NCBI RefSeq assembly: GCF_023343835.1
Contig: NC_064434.1
Span: forward strand, 6,119,505-6,183,504
Direction: 5' to 3'
DNA: 64,000 bases
Origin: Lagopus muta
Taxonomy: Eukaryota > Chordata > Aves > Galliformes > Phasianidae
The notes under the pieces were generated by a model. It did not search any database and was not told the origin of the DNA. It worked only from the letters and a program-made list of their open reading frames with translations. Of the stretch, positions 13,841 to 25,385 are shown in pieces (position 1 is the stretch's first letter; each line of letters begins with the position of its first letter). Position numbers and translations under genes: made by a program.

Positions 13841-16459
13841 CTTGACCAAATAGTGCCCAGCAAACAGAAAGCTAGCAACTAAACACAGTGTTCCCTTGAC
13901 CTAAGGACAATGACACTGCAAGGGGAAGAACTAAGATTTATGAGCTAAAAACATCAACCAGAGGTGCCTCACTATTGTCTGAAGGGAAAGATCTCTTACT
14001 GAAGTGAAGCTGTATCTACAGGAGCCCAGAACAACCTGGTTCCTTGCAACCTCTGGATGCAATGTATGATGGCCACCACGTCCAAAGGGGAAGGTGAAAA
14101 CTGCAACCAGTGGACTCGGTACTTGTGGCACAGATTTGATCTCACGAGCTTGATCTGAGAGCTGCCACACTCCATATCAGGGTTTGGGCAAAGTTCAGGA
14201 GATAACCAGAGCAAGGAGCACTTTCCAGTAAAATGGATGTAGACAACAGGTCATGGATATCAAGCAACAGCTGCTCTCTGCACTTAAATCTATCACTGTT
14301 AATGTCTAAGCATCAATCCAGTTACAGAACCCCAGAGACTTTGTGCAGCTTGCCCCTCTCAAAGCACATTCCTTATAGCAGGATGCAAACAGGATGCAAA
14401 AAAACCTGCTCAAAGCATGACAGCCACCAATTTCAGGTGCAGCAAGGCTACACTCACACTAAATACACTAACCTTGAGATCCCAGACTAACGCTCTGTCT
14501 CACCTTGGTGCAAGCATCTTGTCAGATAAGATGAGGGCAGAAGCCAAGGCAGAACCAGTTATGAAGCCTTCTCATCCTCTCCTCCTGCCTTCACCTCACC
14601 TGTAAGCATTCATTCAAGTTTTGCCTGGTGAAATCTGCAACACTCGGTGCTGGCAGAGCATGTTGAACAGGAAAACCTGCGGTGGCCATAAAGAGAGAAC
14701 GGTGGCAAGGGGACAGCCACTCACCTCAGCACATTCCTCCCTGGAGTCACATGCAAGCACAGCTGCAACAGCAATGGAAAACACATCCCTGCTTGGAGAG
14801 ACAAGCAAAGCTTCCTGCTGACACCACCTACACTGCTGCTCCAGTCAGTGAAACCACGTACAGCTGCAACAAGCAGTTACTTCTTCCAGAAGAAAGAAAC
14901 AGAGGCTAAACCTTACACAGGGCTCCCACAAACAAAACAAAAGAAAATGAACAAAGGACCTATTTCAGTGATGTTTTATGCATACCGAGGGACTAAACAG
15001 ACAATAAGGTTTTTATTCACAAGGTAGTAAGGAATAAAGGAAACAAAGCTCTAGCAAGAAATAGCACTTCCTTCAGAGTTGTTCCCATGCAGGAATAATC
15101 TCTCACTGTCAGTCATTTGCATGGGCTGATCTAATTCTCTGCCATGACATCCTTCACTTGCTGACACGCTCCACCTAGGCATGGTGCAGACAGAGGGCTC
15201 TCATCACTGAAGCTGCCACATCTCCCCAGCAAATCCCATCGGGTGTCACACCTGAATTCACAGCAAGACTTCAGCAATGAAAAGAAAAAATAAATCAGCA
15301 ATTCATTGCAATTCTACTCTGAAGAGCCAAGCACATGCACTGAGTGTGGTGAAGTTTGATGACATTTGATTGAATTGGTTTTTTTGTGTGTCTCAGCCTG
15401 CTTATGCTATATTTGTTGGCACCAAAATAAACAGGGTACGCAAATCTGCTTTCCTGTCCACTGCTTCCATTTATGAAACAGAAGATTCGTCACTGCTTGC
15501 TATAATGGTAACGCTATCCTCAAGTGACATACAAACAAAATTCAAGTTCACACTTACCCTGGCTCATTTATACCCACCAGACTGACAAGAAAGCTAACAC
15601 ACAAACAAAGGCAAGTGGATTTGTCTTCTCTGCTACAGAAAGAGCACCAACTTTGCCAAAGCAGTGCGTTTCAGGGCTTTGAGGTCATGAGAAGATCCAG
15701 CCAGTGAATGCAGTAGGAGCTCAAGCAGAGAGCAGAAGCTCTCTGCCCTCACAGCTTCTGTGACTCACTGAATGCAGGAACTAAGCCGGGTTACTTTTTG
15801 TTTCAATAATTAAGAACCCCCCACTGCTAGGCCTAACGAACGAAGCCATGAGACCACGGCTTACGTGTTCAGACCGAGCACGGCGCGCTCTCCCAGCTGA
15901 ACCCACTGACCTACATTTGATTGCTTTCAGCCATGCCAGCCGTTGGAAGTCACAAAACACACAGAAGCAAAGTACAGGTAATGTGCCAGCCCTTCCAACT
16001 CTCAACAGCAAAACTGAGCCAGAAACTCTGCCGTAACTCCCAAGCCAATTTTGATCTCTGTCAGCATAAACCATCAATATTTGAGAACTGGAAGTCTGCA
16101 ATAATTTATATGCAACGCACACTACCATCTCCACAGCAGGAAGCACTGCAGCCTAGAAGCACCGGTCCCACGGACCCGGGTGGGAGATAAGCTGTGACCC
16201 AGACCTTTCTGCATGAGTTTTCAATGCAGGATCACTGCTGGAGGACACGCCTATCATTTCCTACCCAGCCTGCAAAGAATAGCATTGTGCTTAGTGTTAA
16301 ATATAGTACGTACAAACTGAAGTTTCACTGCTTCTACTGCAGCAGCACCAGTCAGCAAAGCTGTGATGGACACAGCCACCATAGGATTCAGGACGTTCCC
16401 ACTCGCTGAGTATCAGCTTATACATTTATTCTGCTCAGGGAATCACCAAAGCTCTCCCA

Positions 16460-16898
16460 AGGCAGACCAGAAGCCATGAAACTCTCCTATCAGGAAAGAT
16501 TGAGGGAACTGGGCTTGTTTAGCTTGGAGAAGAGAAGGATCCAAGGAGACCTCACTGAGGCCTTCCAGTACTTGATGGGAACAAGAGGAGGAACGGCTGT
16601 TTGTGAGGGTGGATGGTGATAGGACAAGGGGGAATGGTTTTAAACTGAGACAGGGGAGGTTTGGGCTGGATCTTAGGAGGAAGTTTTTCCCCCAGAGGGT
16701 GGTGAGGCACTGGAACAGGTTGCCCAAGGAGGCTGTGGATGCCCCATCCCTGCAGGCATTCAAGGCCAGGCTGGATGTGGCTCTGGGCAGCCTGGGCTGC
16801 TGGTTGGTGACCCTGCATACAGCAGGGGGTTGGAACTGGATGAGCACTGTGGGCCTTTGCAACCCAGGCTGTTCTATGATTCTGTGATTCTATGAGTC
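16460..16898 (+). mobile_element. CR1 3' portion (type D) with ORF2 remnant
   Basis: Starts in the ORF2 segment equivalent to [14 protein letters not shown]. Type D is marked by GACCCTGCATACAGCAGGGG and GGGCCTTTGCAACCCAGGC. Tail of ATTCTATG/ATTCTGTG units. Confidence 0.95.
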
Positions 16899-17689
16899 TC
16901 CCTTGGATACCTCAGCTTGCTGCGTGCTGCAACAAGGCTGGCTACACCTCCCCTGCACTAAGCCTATTATTGCAGCTCCCATAGTCCACACCTAGTCTGC
17001 AAATAGGCACCTCACTGCAATACTGCTGGTGCATGCTGTCTCACGCATACCAATGCGAAGCACAAAACCCAACCAGCCAGCCAGCAGAATCTTAGTTTTT
17101 GCCAGAAATCTGAGCAGCTTAAAAATAAATAACATCTGTTCTGTTGTTTACTGGCAAGATCAAAAACTTCGGTTGAGATGAAAGCTCTTCACAACACGCT
17201 TAATGAAACTGAGGCATTGGTGGGACTCATTTAGCCAACAATTAGACAGCTATATTTAAGCTACACATCTCTGCCTCCTCTAAAGTGACAGAGGCACACG
17301 CAGTGCCACGCTCCAATGGGTGGGAGTCCTCATTTCTTTGCCCCAGTTACAGGAGGAGCCCAGACAGTTAGCCTGTGCTGACTGCTCTGCTTGTACCAAG
17401 CGTCAGGAGCACGTGAAATTAAGATTGCTACCTAAGGAACTGCTAAGTAGATACTGCTGCCAGCACAGTCAACTCTCTTCTTAATTATGAAAGCTCAGAC
17501 ATTTATTACAGACCTGCAGTGGTGAAGTCCATAAGGTCCAGATGTGCAAACACTTTTGTTAAGTACGAGGAAGCCAGCTGCCACTGAGGTTTGGTGGGCA
17601 GAAGACCAAGGGACAAGACCACACCAGAAGAACAGGAAGCAGAAAGATGCCACTTGGCACTTCAGCCACTGCCAGCCACCAGGACATTA

Positions 17690-17905
17690 ATTCAAAGGCC
17701 ATCTAGCCCAACAACTCCATCAGTGCTCACAGCAACATCAGCCTGACCTTGAATATCTCCAGGGTTGGGGCACCCACCATCTCTCTCTGGGCAACCTGTG
17801 CCACTGCTTCACCACCCTTACCATCAAAAAAAGATAATTTCCTTATACTGAGGCTAAATCTGTTCTCTTTTAGGTTGGATCCACTTTCCCTTGTCTTAAA
17901 ATCCA
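17690..17905 (-). mobile_element. CR1 fragment, diverged
   Basis: AAGGCCATCTAGCCCAACAAC through CTCTGGGCAACCTGTGCCAC to the ORF2 end. Confidence 0.85.
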
Positions 17906-18600
17906 GCTATCTGAAGGCTGATAACTCAGCATCTTAAGTAAAATGAATCGCCTTTGCTCTAGAAGATCAGGATGGTGGTGAAGTCAGGTGAAGCCACAGC
18001 CACCCGAGCACAGACAAAATTCTTCCTTCAGAACAAGGTGCAAACTGTTGAGGGAATTCAGCCACAGTGGAACAAAAACAAGAGTTTGAGACAAATCCAT
18101 GACAGTTTCAATCAACTTTCCAATAACCTCATAAACCAAAGGACAGGTGAGTAAGCGGTCTCACTTGGCTTGTAGTCACATCTTCTAAGGGCTCTGGAGC
18201 TCAGGTTCTGGGCCAAGGGTGCCTCTAGCTAAAGCTGAAGACTGCAGTACTCCCAGCACAGCAGCATGCCTTGCCAGGATCACATCACCTGGAAGAGATG
18301 CTTCCATTCCACCAAGTGCTTCAGCAGGCCTGGGGGCTGCAGAGCTGGTCATCAGCCTGAATATGAGTAAGACAGCAGCTCGAGCAGCATCCTGAAGGAA
18401 AAAGTTGTGCGAGTACGGATGTGAGTGTGGGTATTCCATCCTCAGCAGCAGCAGGCCTCACTCAGGGAGTGTTAAGTCTACTTAGGAAACACAAGACAAA
18501 AGCAGGCATTTCTCTGTGTCACGCAGTATGAAAGTCATGATCCCAGTGGGAAAAAGCCTCAAGTTGTTTGAACTACAGAAAGTAACACAAAAGCAACAAG

Positions 18601-18640
18601 ACTTCTAGTTACACCCACAGACTTCTAGTTACACCCACAC
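18601..18640. repeat. 20-bp perfect tandem duplication
   Basis: Two copies of ACTTCTAGTTACACCCACAG, the second ending in C instead of G. Confidence 0.9.
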
Positions 18641-18881
18641 AGAGGAGAATATGCCCCACAGTTAAGCTGTACCAAAGCACCCAACACTGAGGAAGCCCTG
18701 CAGCAGCTCCAGCCCCTCTCCAGATTCCCCACTGTTAAAAAGGGAGCAGAGCAAACCCTTCAAGTGTTTATCAATGGGTTCTTTAATGAAATATCAATAT
18801 TCAAGGAGAGAAAAGATGAAGCATTTCCATATCCGAGGGATAAAGAGGAGAGGTCTAACAGACTTTTCAAACAGGCAGATC

Positions 18882-19304
18882 ATACAATCATTCAGGTTGG
18901 AAAAGACCTCCGAGATCCCCAAATCCAACACTCCAACCCAACATGGCCACTGCCCCCATCCCTCAGTGCAACATCCCCACAGTTCTGGAGCACCTCCAGG
19001 GATGCTGACCCCACCACCTCCCTGGGCAGCTGTGCCACTGCATCACCACTCTTAGGGGAGAAATGTTTCCTAACATCCAACCTGAACCTGGCACAACTTA
19101 AAGCCATCACCTCTTGTCCTGTCTGTAGTTATCTGGGAGAAGAGACTGACCCAAAACTGGAAACCTTTCCAGATGTTGAGAGCAAGAAGGTTCCCCCGAG
19201 CCTCCTCTTCTCCAGACCCAGCAATCCCAGTTCCCTCCCCATAAGACTTGCATTCCAGAACCTTCACAGCTCCCTTGCCCTTCTCTGGACACAATGGAGA
19301 AGTC
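18882..19304 (-). mobile_element. CR1 3' portion (type C), long
   Basis: Tail at TCATACAATCATTCAGGTTGG. It extends about 420 bp to the ORF2 segment CTTGCCCTTCTCTGGACACA. Confidence 0.93.
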
Positions 19305-20378
19305 ATAAAGCAAGCACTCCACTGCTCCCCCCAAGCTGTGCTCATTGCTCAGCAAGGCACTACAAAACCCTCCTTGGTCTCTAAATTAAACGCATCTTCA
19401 TCCCTCCTTGCCCAGCACTGAGCAAGTTTTCTACCAACATCAACAGCCATTTCATCACCCAATGACCATGGATTATGCACACAGACTCACAAGAGGCTCC
19501 AAATCTGAAACACATTTCAGCCTAGAGTGAAAGCATTAATATTTGCTATGTGCCCTTCCTGCTGAAACCACAACTCAGCCTCTGCACGTCTTCTCATTTC
19601 ACTTCACACCTTTAGGCTGCAGGCACATCAGCTCAAGGACGGGCAAAGGAGGTGTGCATCAACAAGGAGCTCAGCAGCATTCTCAGGGTTTCCATCCTGG
19701 GGCAGCAAGAGAGCACAGCAGCCAAAACAGCAAGCTTTATCCCCGTGTTTATTATCAGTAACTCCTTTCTTTCCTAATATTAATATATTATGTAATAGGG
19801 CTATCAAACAACACAGTTTTGCACATTCTTGGCATCAAGACTTTCCCCTGTTTAGAATGAGATACACAGTGATCAAGTCTCAGAATCACACCGTTTTTTA
19901 ATCAATCTCTTTGGATTTGCAGGATCATTTACACCCCACAAGCTGCAGTTGCTCTCTGTTTCTGTTCTTCACCTACTATACATTCAGTGTGGGTTATGAC
20001 CCAGGAAAGCATTACTTAAATCGATAGTATTTGAGGGGGGGAACTCAAAATGACTACATATTCTTTGTTCTCTTAGTACCTTACTAGAAGTAGTCAGGCT
20101 TCAGGGGAAAACACAGCTTGTGACTCACCTCAATTTGCATTTTACTTCATCAAACAATTGCAATTAGGCGACCAAGTTTGATTTTGACATTCATGCCTTC
20201 AGACTGACATCCCTGAAAGGGGAGCCCTTTCCACCTGCTTACATCACAGAACTGAAGGGCAATGTTTCACCTGCTGCCCCTGAAGCACTTCCCAGTGTGT
20301 TCCTGCAGAGCTGACAGGTCACTTGGCAATGGCTCACTTCCAGCTGTCATCAACCTGACGCGTTGAAGGCTGATGAAA

Positions 20379-20625
20379 ATCAGAGTCACTCAGGTTGGAG
20401 AAGACCTCTCAGATCCTCAAGTCCAACCCCAGCCCACCCCACCATGCCTACATCCCTCAGTGCCACATCCCCACGCTCCTTAAACACCTCCAGGTTTGGT
20501 GACCCCACCACCTCCTGGGCAGCTGTGCCACTGCAGCACTGCTCTTTATGAGAAGAAATGTTTCCTAATAGCCAACCTGAACTTCCTCTGGCACAACACG
20601 AGGCCATCGCCTCTCATCCTATCAA
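20379..20625 (-). mobile_element. CR1 3' portion (type C)
   Basis: CAGAGTCACTCAGGTTGGAG to CATCGCCTCTCATCCTATC. Confidence 0.92.
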
Positions 20626-22892
20626 ACAGACAAAAGAAATATAAGATCTCAAGCATGTATCGATTGGAAAGTACTCACACTGACCTTTTTTGAATTGAAA
20701 GCAAAGAGGCAGGAGTGCAAGCACTGAGTTAAGTGGTGTTTGGGGATAGGTGGGAGCAATGGCACAGCCGTGGAAGCAGCTCTCACTGATGCAGCCCAGC
20801 TGCAGAGCACCCAAACACAGAACCCGACAGTCACTTTCTCACAAATAAACACTGGCAAGGATTCTTGCACCACAGAATTACTGAAGAGCCATTCAAAACA
20901 AACACAGCGTGTGATAGGCGAAGGCTACTCTAATGTACTCACTTTCTACCTGCAAACAGCAAGGCAGCACTGGAGACAAGGGCCCTGCTCTCGTCAGGGA
21001 GGTTACGATGACTTAGGGATTCTTGCAGAAGAGCCATCTGGATTATTTATAGTGCCACTAGGCAGGGCAGTGCAATCATTCACACACGGACCTCATGGCA
21101 CCCAGAAGCTCAACTGCTGTTTTTGCAGGAAATATCAGGCTGAAGTGATTCAAAGTCAAACATTACAACGTACCAAATCACAGCTCTAGCAAATTATACC
21201 CAAACTGCCAGCCAGCATCATGCCCAAACAGTTCTAAAGATGTGCTCAGATGAAAGAAAGCATATGGAAGTTGCCAAGGTGAAGTGGAAATGCATATTAT
21301 TGTGCCTTTATTTATAAGCATAGACAAGTCTACTATAGAATTAAACATTCCCTCCCTGCACAAAGGCAACAGTCTTTCTATACACAAGCAGGTTTCTTTG
21401 ACATCTGCCTTTCTCTGCAAAGGCTGAACCAGCCCCTGCTCACAGCCATTGGTACTGCATGCATTTTACACACCTCCCAATCTCAGGTTCTTGATGGAGC
21501 TCTCTGAAAACACCAAAGCATGAATCAGAGCTAACAAGCTACCAATTTATTTTTAAACACAAAGAGAGATTCACCAATAAGCCATTCACCTTCAATGTCA
21601 TCTACTGCGTGCAGAAGCGATACAGGAATGGCACTTCCTTGTTGCTACAGGTCAAAGACTCCTGCAAAACCAGCCCTGTGCACCGACTGCACCAGGAGCT
21701 GCCACAGCAGTCACCTTTGCATTCCTGCACCACCAACATTACCACTGCAACAGAGGAAACCCTGAGAAAGTCTGAAAACCAGAGCTACCAGCAGCAGTGT
21801 GAGAGAACCCGTTTTCAGACAGATTGCTCAATCACTGGGCTGTAACAACGCAGAGAGCAGCTACCCGGGGAGGTGACTGAACCCACTGTAAGAGTTCACC
21901 AGCTTCCCTTCACGAGTGGGCTGCCTTTTAAAGGTGTTCATCTACAGTCTCCATTTCAACTGGCATCGCCTGCACGCACACCTTCCCATCAGGTTTCCTC
22001 ATCAAACAACCACGTACAGAAGAACTCAGGAAACAAACCATTTAATGTATCTTCATACAGCTAATACCACATGGAAAACCTATTTGCCCCCCAAAATCTG
22101 CTCAATTCCATCGTGAAGATGGAAGAACGACCCAACTCATGTCCACAGTCACCATAGCTAGACTTCTACTTGGAAGTTTAGGAAATAGAACTCATTTTTA
22201 GCATACATGTTCTACGAACAGTTACCTACTCCAGAAATACGAATGGGGATCAATCTGCTGATAACTGCTTCCAAAGCCTGCTGCTGCACATTCATCTATG
22301 AGCCTAGTAATATTCTGCCTGAAAGCTTAGAATTTGCAGTGGTTAAGCCCAAGGACTAATTATTAAAGTCACTGGCCATTAGAACAGAAGATCTCTGGAG
22401 CAACAGCCACTGCTGACTTCACAACCCAAGACACCACCTATTTTTAACTGAGAATGGAAACGAACCTTCTCAGACAACTCCAAATACCATGCCACGTGAT
22501 CTGGGCCACAACTTGACAAGCAACACAGAATTACACTATGGCCCTGGCAGCAAAAGAAATACAGCCTTCAACAGCCAAAGTATGAGATGTCAAGAGACAA
22601 GATGAAGCCACCATCGTGACCCTACCAAAACAACCCCTCAGCAAAACTGCAGATTGCAGCCTGAAGAGTCTTCAGACAACTGTCTCTTGGCACATTGCTG
22701 CCCTTCAAACCCAAACATGCCTTATTTAACTTCAAATTATTCAAGTTTTGTCTATGAATGCCTTTTTACATTCTATAATCCTGGCTATAGTTCTCATGGT
22801 GACATTTGGGCACCAACAGGGAAGAACTGGCATGTGTGTTCTACTACCCTTGGACAACAGCTGCATTGCCTGATAGTATACTTACAGTATTA

Positions 22893-22982
22893 AATGTGGA
22901 GGTTGGTGGCCCTGCCTGTGGCAGGGAGGCTGGAGATTCATGATCCTTGAGGCCCCTTCCAACCCAGACCATTCTGTGATTG
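22893..22982 (+). mobile_element. CR1 3' tail (type B)
   Basis: GGAGGTTGGTGGCCCTGCCTG to CCATTCTGTGATTGG. Confidence 0.88.
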
Positions 22983-23219
22983 GATTTGTACCAACCACAC
23001 AAAGCCAGATCCAATTCAAACCAACAGAAACATTCCCTTTGCTTCCGACACGTGGTTGGTGCTTACACCCATCACACCACCACAAGATACCACGGGGCCT
23101 GTGATTCTCTTTGACTGCCCCCAAAAAGCATTTGCTAAGAACCGCTCATCTCATCTGATTTGCAAAACAAGATGGTGTCAGGGGATCCCCGAGCGGTTTT
23201 AGTAACAAAAGGCTTTAAA

Positions 23220-23450
23220 AGCTCACTTAGCCTCAACCCCTGTCATAGAGACACCTCCTTCTGGGGCTGCCCAAAGCCCCATCCATGGCTCTGCCTGGGC
23301 GCTGCCAGGGATAGGCTGCCCAGAGCTGTGGGTGCCCCATGACAGCGCCTCACTGCCCTATGAATAAAGAATGTTAGCCAGCTAACGTTCAACCTGAACA
23401 TCCCCTCTTTCAATCTAAACCCATCGACCCTTTACCCTATCGCCACGAAG
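23220..23450 (-). mobile_element. Possible old CR1 fragment
   Basis: GGCTGCCCAGAGCTGTGGGTG and TCAACCTGAACATCCCC segments resemble CR1 but are badly diverged. It lies about 200 bp from the RAB10 exon 1 donor. Confidence 0.5.
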
Positions 23451-23651
23451 CCACGAAAAAACCCCTTCCCTTCAAGAATCCAGATGAAAAACAACAAAAT
23501 ATCGTGCAAAAAAAAAAAACAACCAAACAAATAAACAAAAAAAAAACCAACAAGCAGAAAGGCCCTTTAGGCACAAGGCCTCCCGAACGGCGTTATTTCC
23601 AAAGGGAAATCTCCGCACACCCACAGGGGACCGCGGAGGGACGGCACTGAC

Positions 23652-23778
23652 CGATGGTGGAAATGAAGGTGGTGTTGAAGGCATCGTCGGAGAAGCGGAA
23701 GAGCACGCAGGTCTTGCCGACCCCCGAGTCCCCGATCAGCAGCAGTTTGAAGAGCAGGTCGTAGGTTTTCTTCGCCAT
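23652..23778 (-). CDS. RAB10: RAB10 coding exon 1 (small GTPase N-terminus)
   Basis: RAB10 is a Rab small GTPase that cycles between GDP and GTP. It directs vesicle traffic such as GLUT4 translocation, basolateral sorting and ER tubule dynamics, and is a LRRK2 substrate (family knowledge). This 127-base exon starts at ATG 23778-23776 on the minus strand and encodes 42 residues plus the first base of Gly43. It contains [10 protein letters not shown], the P-loop GDSGVGKT (residues 16-23) and switch I (FNTTFISTI). The MAKKTYDLL start and SDDAFNTTF distinguish RAB10 from RAB8A (MAKTYDYLF, SEDAFNSTF) and RAB13. The donor GTCAGT begins at 23651. The frame stays open for about 81 codons upstream without an ATG, so this start is the first available one. 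The exon lies in a CpG island. Confidence 0.97.
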
Positions 23779-23894
23779 GGGGAGCGGCTGCGGCCTCCTC
23801 CCGCTCGCCCCCCCCCCGCACCCAGCGGCCGCCCCGGCTCCCCCCCTGCCGGCAGCAGCCCGGCCCGCGCCGCTCGCTGAGGGCGGCGGCGGAG

Positions 23895-23967
23895 AACGAC
23901 GACGACGACGACGAAGAGGAGGAGGAGGAGGAGGAGGAGGAGGGAGGGAGGAGGAGGAGGAAGGAGG
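23895..23967 (-). repeat. Trinucleotide tract in RAB10 5' leader
   Basis: Plus strand reads repeated GAC units followed by repeated GAG/GGA units and GGAGGGAGG. In the RAB10 sense this is a pyrimidine-rich CCT tract followed by CGT repeats, 120-190 bases upstream of the start codon. It is likely length-variable and could be within the 5' UTR or just upstream of it. Confidence 0.85.
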
Positions 23968-24145
23968 CCCACAAAATGGCTTCCCGCCGCGCTCCTCGCG
24001 CCCGCTGCTGCTTCTCCTCACGGGGAGGCGGCGGCGCTCGGCCTCATAACCCCGCGGGTCGGCTCTGCTCGCTGCGGCCCGGCCCTCGCACGGCGGCGGC
24101 TCCTCAGCGGCGCCCGGTAAGCGCGCAGGCCGCCAGGCGAGGCCG

Positions 24146-24153
24146 TGACGTCA
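24146..24153. promoter_or_regulatory. Full CRE palindrome (TGACGTCA), proximal
   Basis: A perfect CREB/ATF site, 368 bp upstream of the RAB10 start codon. Function is inferred from motif and promoter position. Confidence 0.65.
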
Positions 24154-24232
24154 GCATGCACGCACACACGCACGGACGAACGGACGCACGCGAGCCCCAC
24201 CCCCCCGTGTCAGGCCATGGACTGCGAGCCGA

Positions 24233-24240
24233 TGACGTCA
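24233..24240. promoter_or_regulatory. Full CRE palindrome (TGACGTCA), distal
   Basis: A second perfect CRE, 87 bp from the first and still within the CpG island. Confidence 0.65.
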
Positions 24241-24270
24241 CGGAGGAAGGGCGAAGTCTCTCGCTCGAGG

Positions 24271-24277
24271 CGGAAGT
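24271..24277 (+). promoter_or_regulatory. ETS/GABP-type core (CGGAAGT)
   Basis: The CGGAAGT core is typical of housekeeping CpG-island promoters. It lies between the distal CRE and the inverted CCAAT box. Confidence 0.45.
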
Positions 24278-24297
24278 CCCACCTCCCCGTTCATGCG

Positions 24298-24302
24298 ATT
24301 GG
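24298..24302 (-). promoter_or_regulatory. Inverted CCAAT box (NF-Y type)
   Basis: ATTGG on the plus strand in the context GATTGGTT gives AACCAATC in the RAB10 sense, a good NF-Y context. Confidence 0.5.
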
Positions 24303-24352
24303 TTGGAGGTCCTGTATCTCTTTTCTCCAGACAGGGGAGTGGGCGGGGCGGA

Positions 24353-24370
24353 GTGCTCCCCCTGCTGGCG
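24353..24370 (-). promoter_or_regulatory. CTCF-like site at RAB10 CpG-island edge
   Basis: The minus strand reads CGCCAGCAGGGGGAGCAC, close to the CTCF core CCASYAGRKGGCRC with one apparent mismatch (A for C after the G run). Occupancy is inference. Confidence 0.5.
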
Positions 24371-24490
24371 GGGCGAGGCGGGGCGGACTCGGCGCTGCCT
24401 GGGTTTTCCCCCTGGGTCTCCTCGGTGCCCCACCCGGTGCTGCGGCGCAGGCCGTGGCTCCTCGGCCATTACAGAGCTCTTTGCTGTATG

Positions 24491-24712
24491 GAGAATCACA
24501 GATCACAAAATGGCCAGGGCTGGAAGGGACATCAAGGATCATGAAGCTCCAAATCCCCCACCACAGGCAAGGGCCACCAACCTCCACATTTCATAGCAGC
24601 CCAGGCTGCCCAGGGCCCCATCCAACCTGGCCTTGAACACCTCCAGGGATGGACGGGGCATCCACAGCCTCTGTGGGCAGCTGTTCCAGCACCTCACCAG
24701 TCACAGTAAAGA
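24491..24712 (-). mobile_element. CR1 3' portion (type B)
   Basis: Starts in ATCACAAAATGGCCAGGGC. It marks the outer edge of the RAB10 CpG island. Confidence 0.92.
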
Positions 24713-24720
24713 AGTTATAA

Positions 24721-24942
24721 AGTCATAGAATATCCCCAGTTGGAAGGGACCTGTGAGGATCATGGATCCAACTCCTGCACACAGGGACACCTGTATCCAA
24801 ACCCTTTGTCTGGTCAGGAGCAGTGTGCAGTTGTGTCCTCAGCACCACCAGGTTTTAAGCAGGTTTTCCTTCCCTGAGGGAAGACCTTCTGACATCCCAC
24901 CTGAGCTTCCCTTGACTCAGCTTTAAGCCATTCCTTTGGGAC
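24721..24942 (-). mobile_element. CR1 fragment (type F)
   Basis: Type F begins AGAATATCCCCAGTTGGAAGG. It lies directly behind the type B copy. Confidence 0.88.
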
Positions 24943-25029
24943 ATATCCCCACACCGTCCAAAAATCCCAAAGATTTGTTAGAAAAGCAACTCACGCTGTG
25001 CCTCAGAAGGAACCTCTGCTCAGTGATGG

Positions 25030-25252
25030 ATGCACGCTGATCTCAGACTGGTTATCAGGAAATATTTCTCCTCTGATAGAGCAGTGATGCAGTGGCGCAG
25101 CTGCCCAGGGAGGTGGTGGGGACACTGTCCCTGTAAGGCGTTCCAAAACTGTGGCGATGTGGCTCTGAAGGATGTGGGCATGGTGGGATGGGCTGGGGTC
25201 GGACTTGAGGATCTTAGAGGTCTTTTCCAACCCGAACGATTCTATGATTTTT
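25030..25252 (+). mobile_element. CR1 3' portion (type C)
   Basis: TTATCAGGAAATATTTCTCC to CAACCCGAACGATTCTATG. Its tail meets an antisense copy. Confidence 0.92.
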
Positions 25253-25253
25253 A

Positions 25254-25385
25254 TCATAGAGTCACAGGGGTTGGAAGGCACCTCTAGGAATCATCAAGTC
25301 CACTTCCCTGCTAAAGCAGGTTCCCTACTGTAGGTTGCACACAGGAAATTGTCCAGATGGCTCTCGAATATCTCCAGAGAAAGTG
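25254..25385 (-). mobile_element. CR1 3' end (type E), tail-to-tail with previous copy
   Basis: CATAGAGTCACAGGGGTTGG to CTCTCGAATATCTCCAGAG. Confidence 0.88.

Larger units (their letters stand above)
2706..23651 (-). other. RAB10: RAB10 intron 1 (about 20.9 kb)
   Basis: This is the long first intron between RAB10 coding exons 1 and 2, as is usual for a gene whose promoter-proximal intron is the largest. It is AT-leaning and carries CR1 fragments in both orientations, listed separately. The intervals 3520-7050, 8850-10690, 13840-16460, 19300-20380 and 20630-22890 show no coding exon, RNA gene or recognisable mobile element. The longest open frames (for example 6174-6656 and 20740-21189) have no recognisable protein similarity and look like chance. 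Confidence 0.9.
23600..24460 (-). promoter_or_regulatory. RAB10: RAB10 CpG-island promoter and 5' UTR
   Basis: This GC-rich, CpG-dense block surrounds RAB10 exon 1 and contrasts with the AT-leaning flanks. No TATA box is evident. Minus-strand transcription would start somewhere around 23960-24120, which is inference because the sequence gives no exact start. Upstream of that lie two full CRE palindromes, a CGGAAGT ETS core, an inverted CCAAT box, GC boxes (GGGCGGGGCG at 24341) and a CTCF-like site. The island is bounded on the far side by CR1 elements from 24491. Confidence 0.85.

Noticed and set aside
16443-16887. Open frames at 16443-16887 and 25560-25994 as genes
   Set aside because: Both strands are open across CR1 type D copies. 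They are LINE remnants.
23779-24021. Upstream extension of the RAB10 frame
   Set aside because: There is no ATG in the open frame upstream of MAKK, and the RAB10 N-terminus is invariant in vertebrates.
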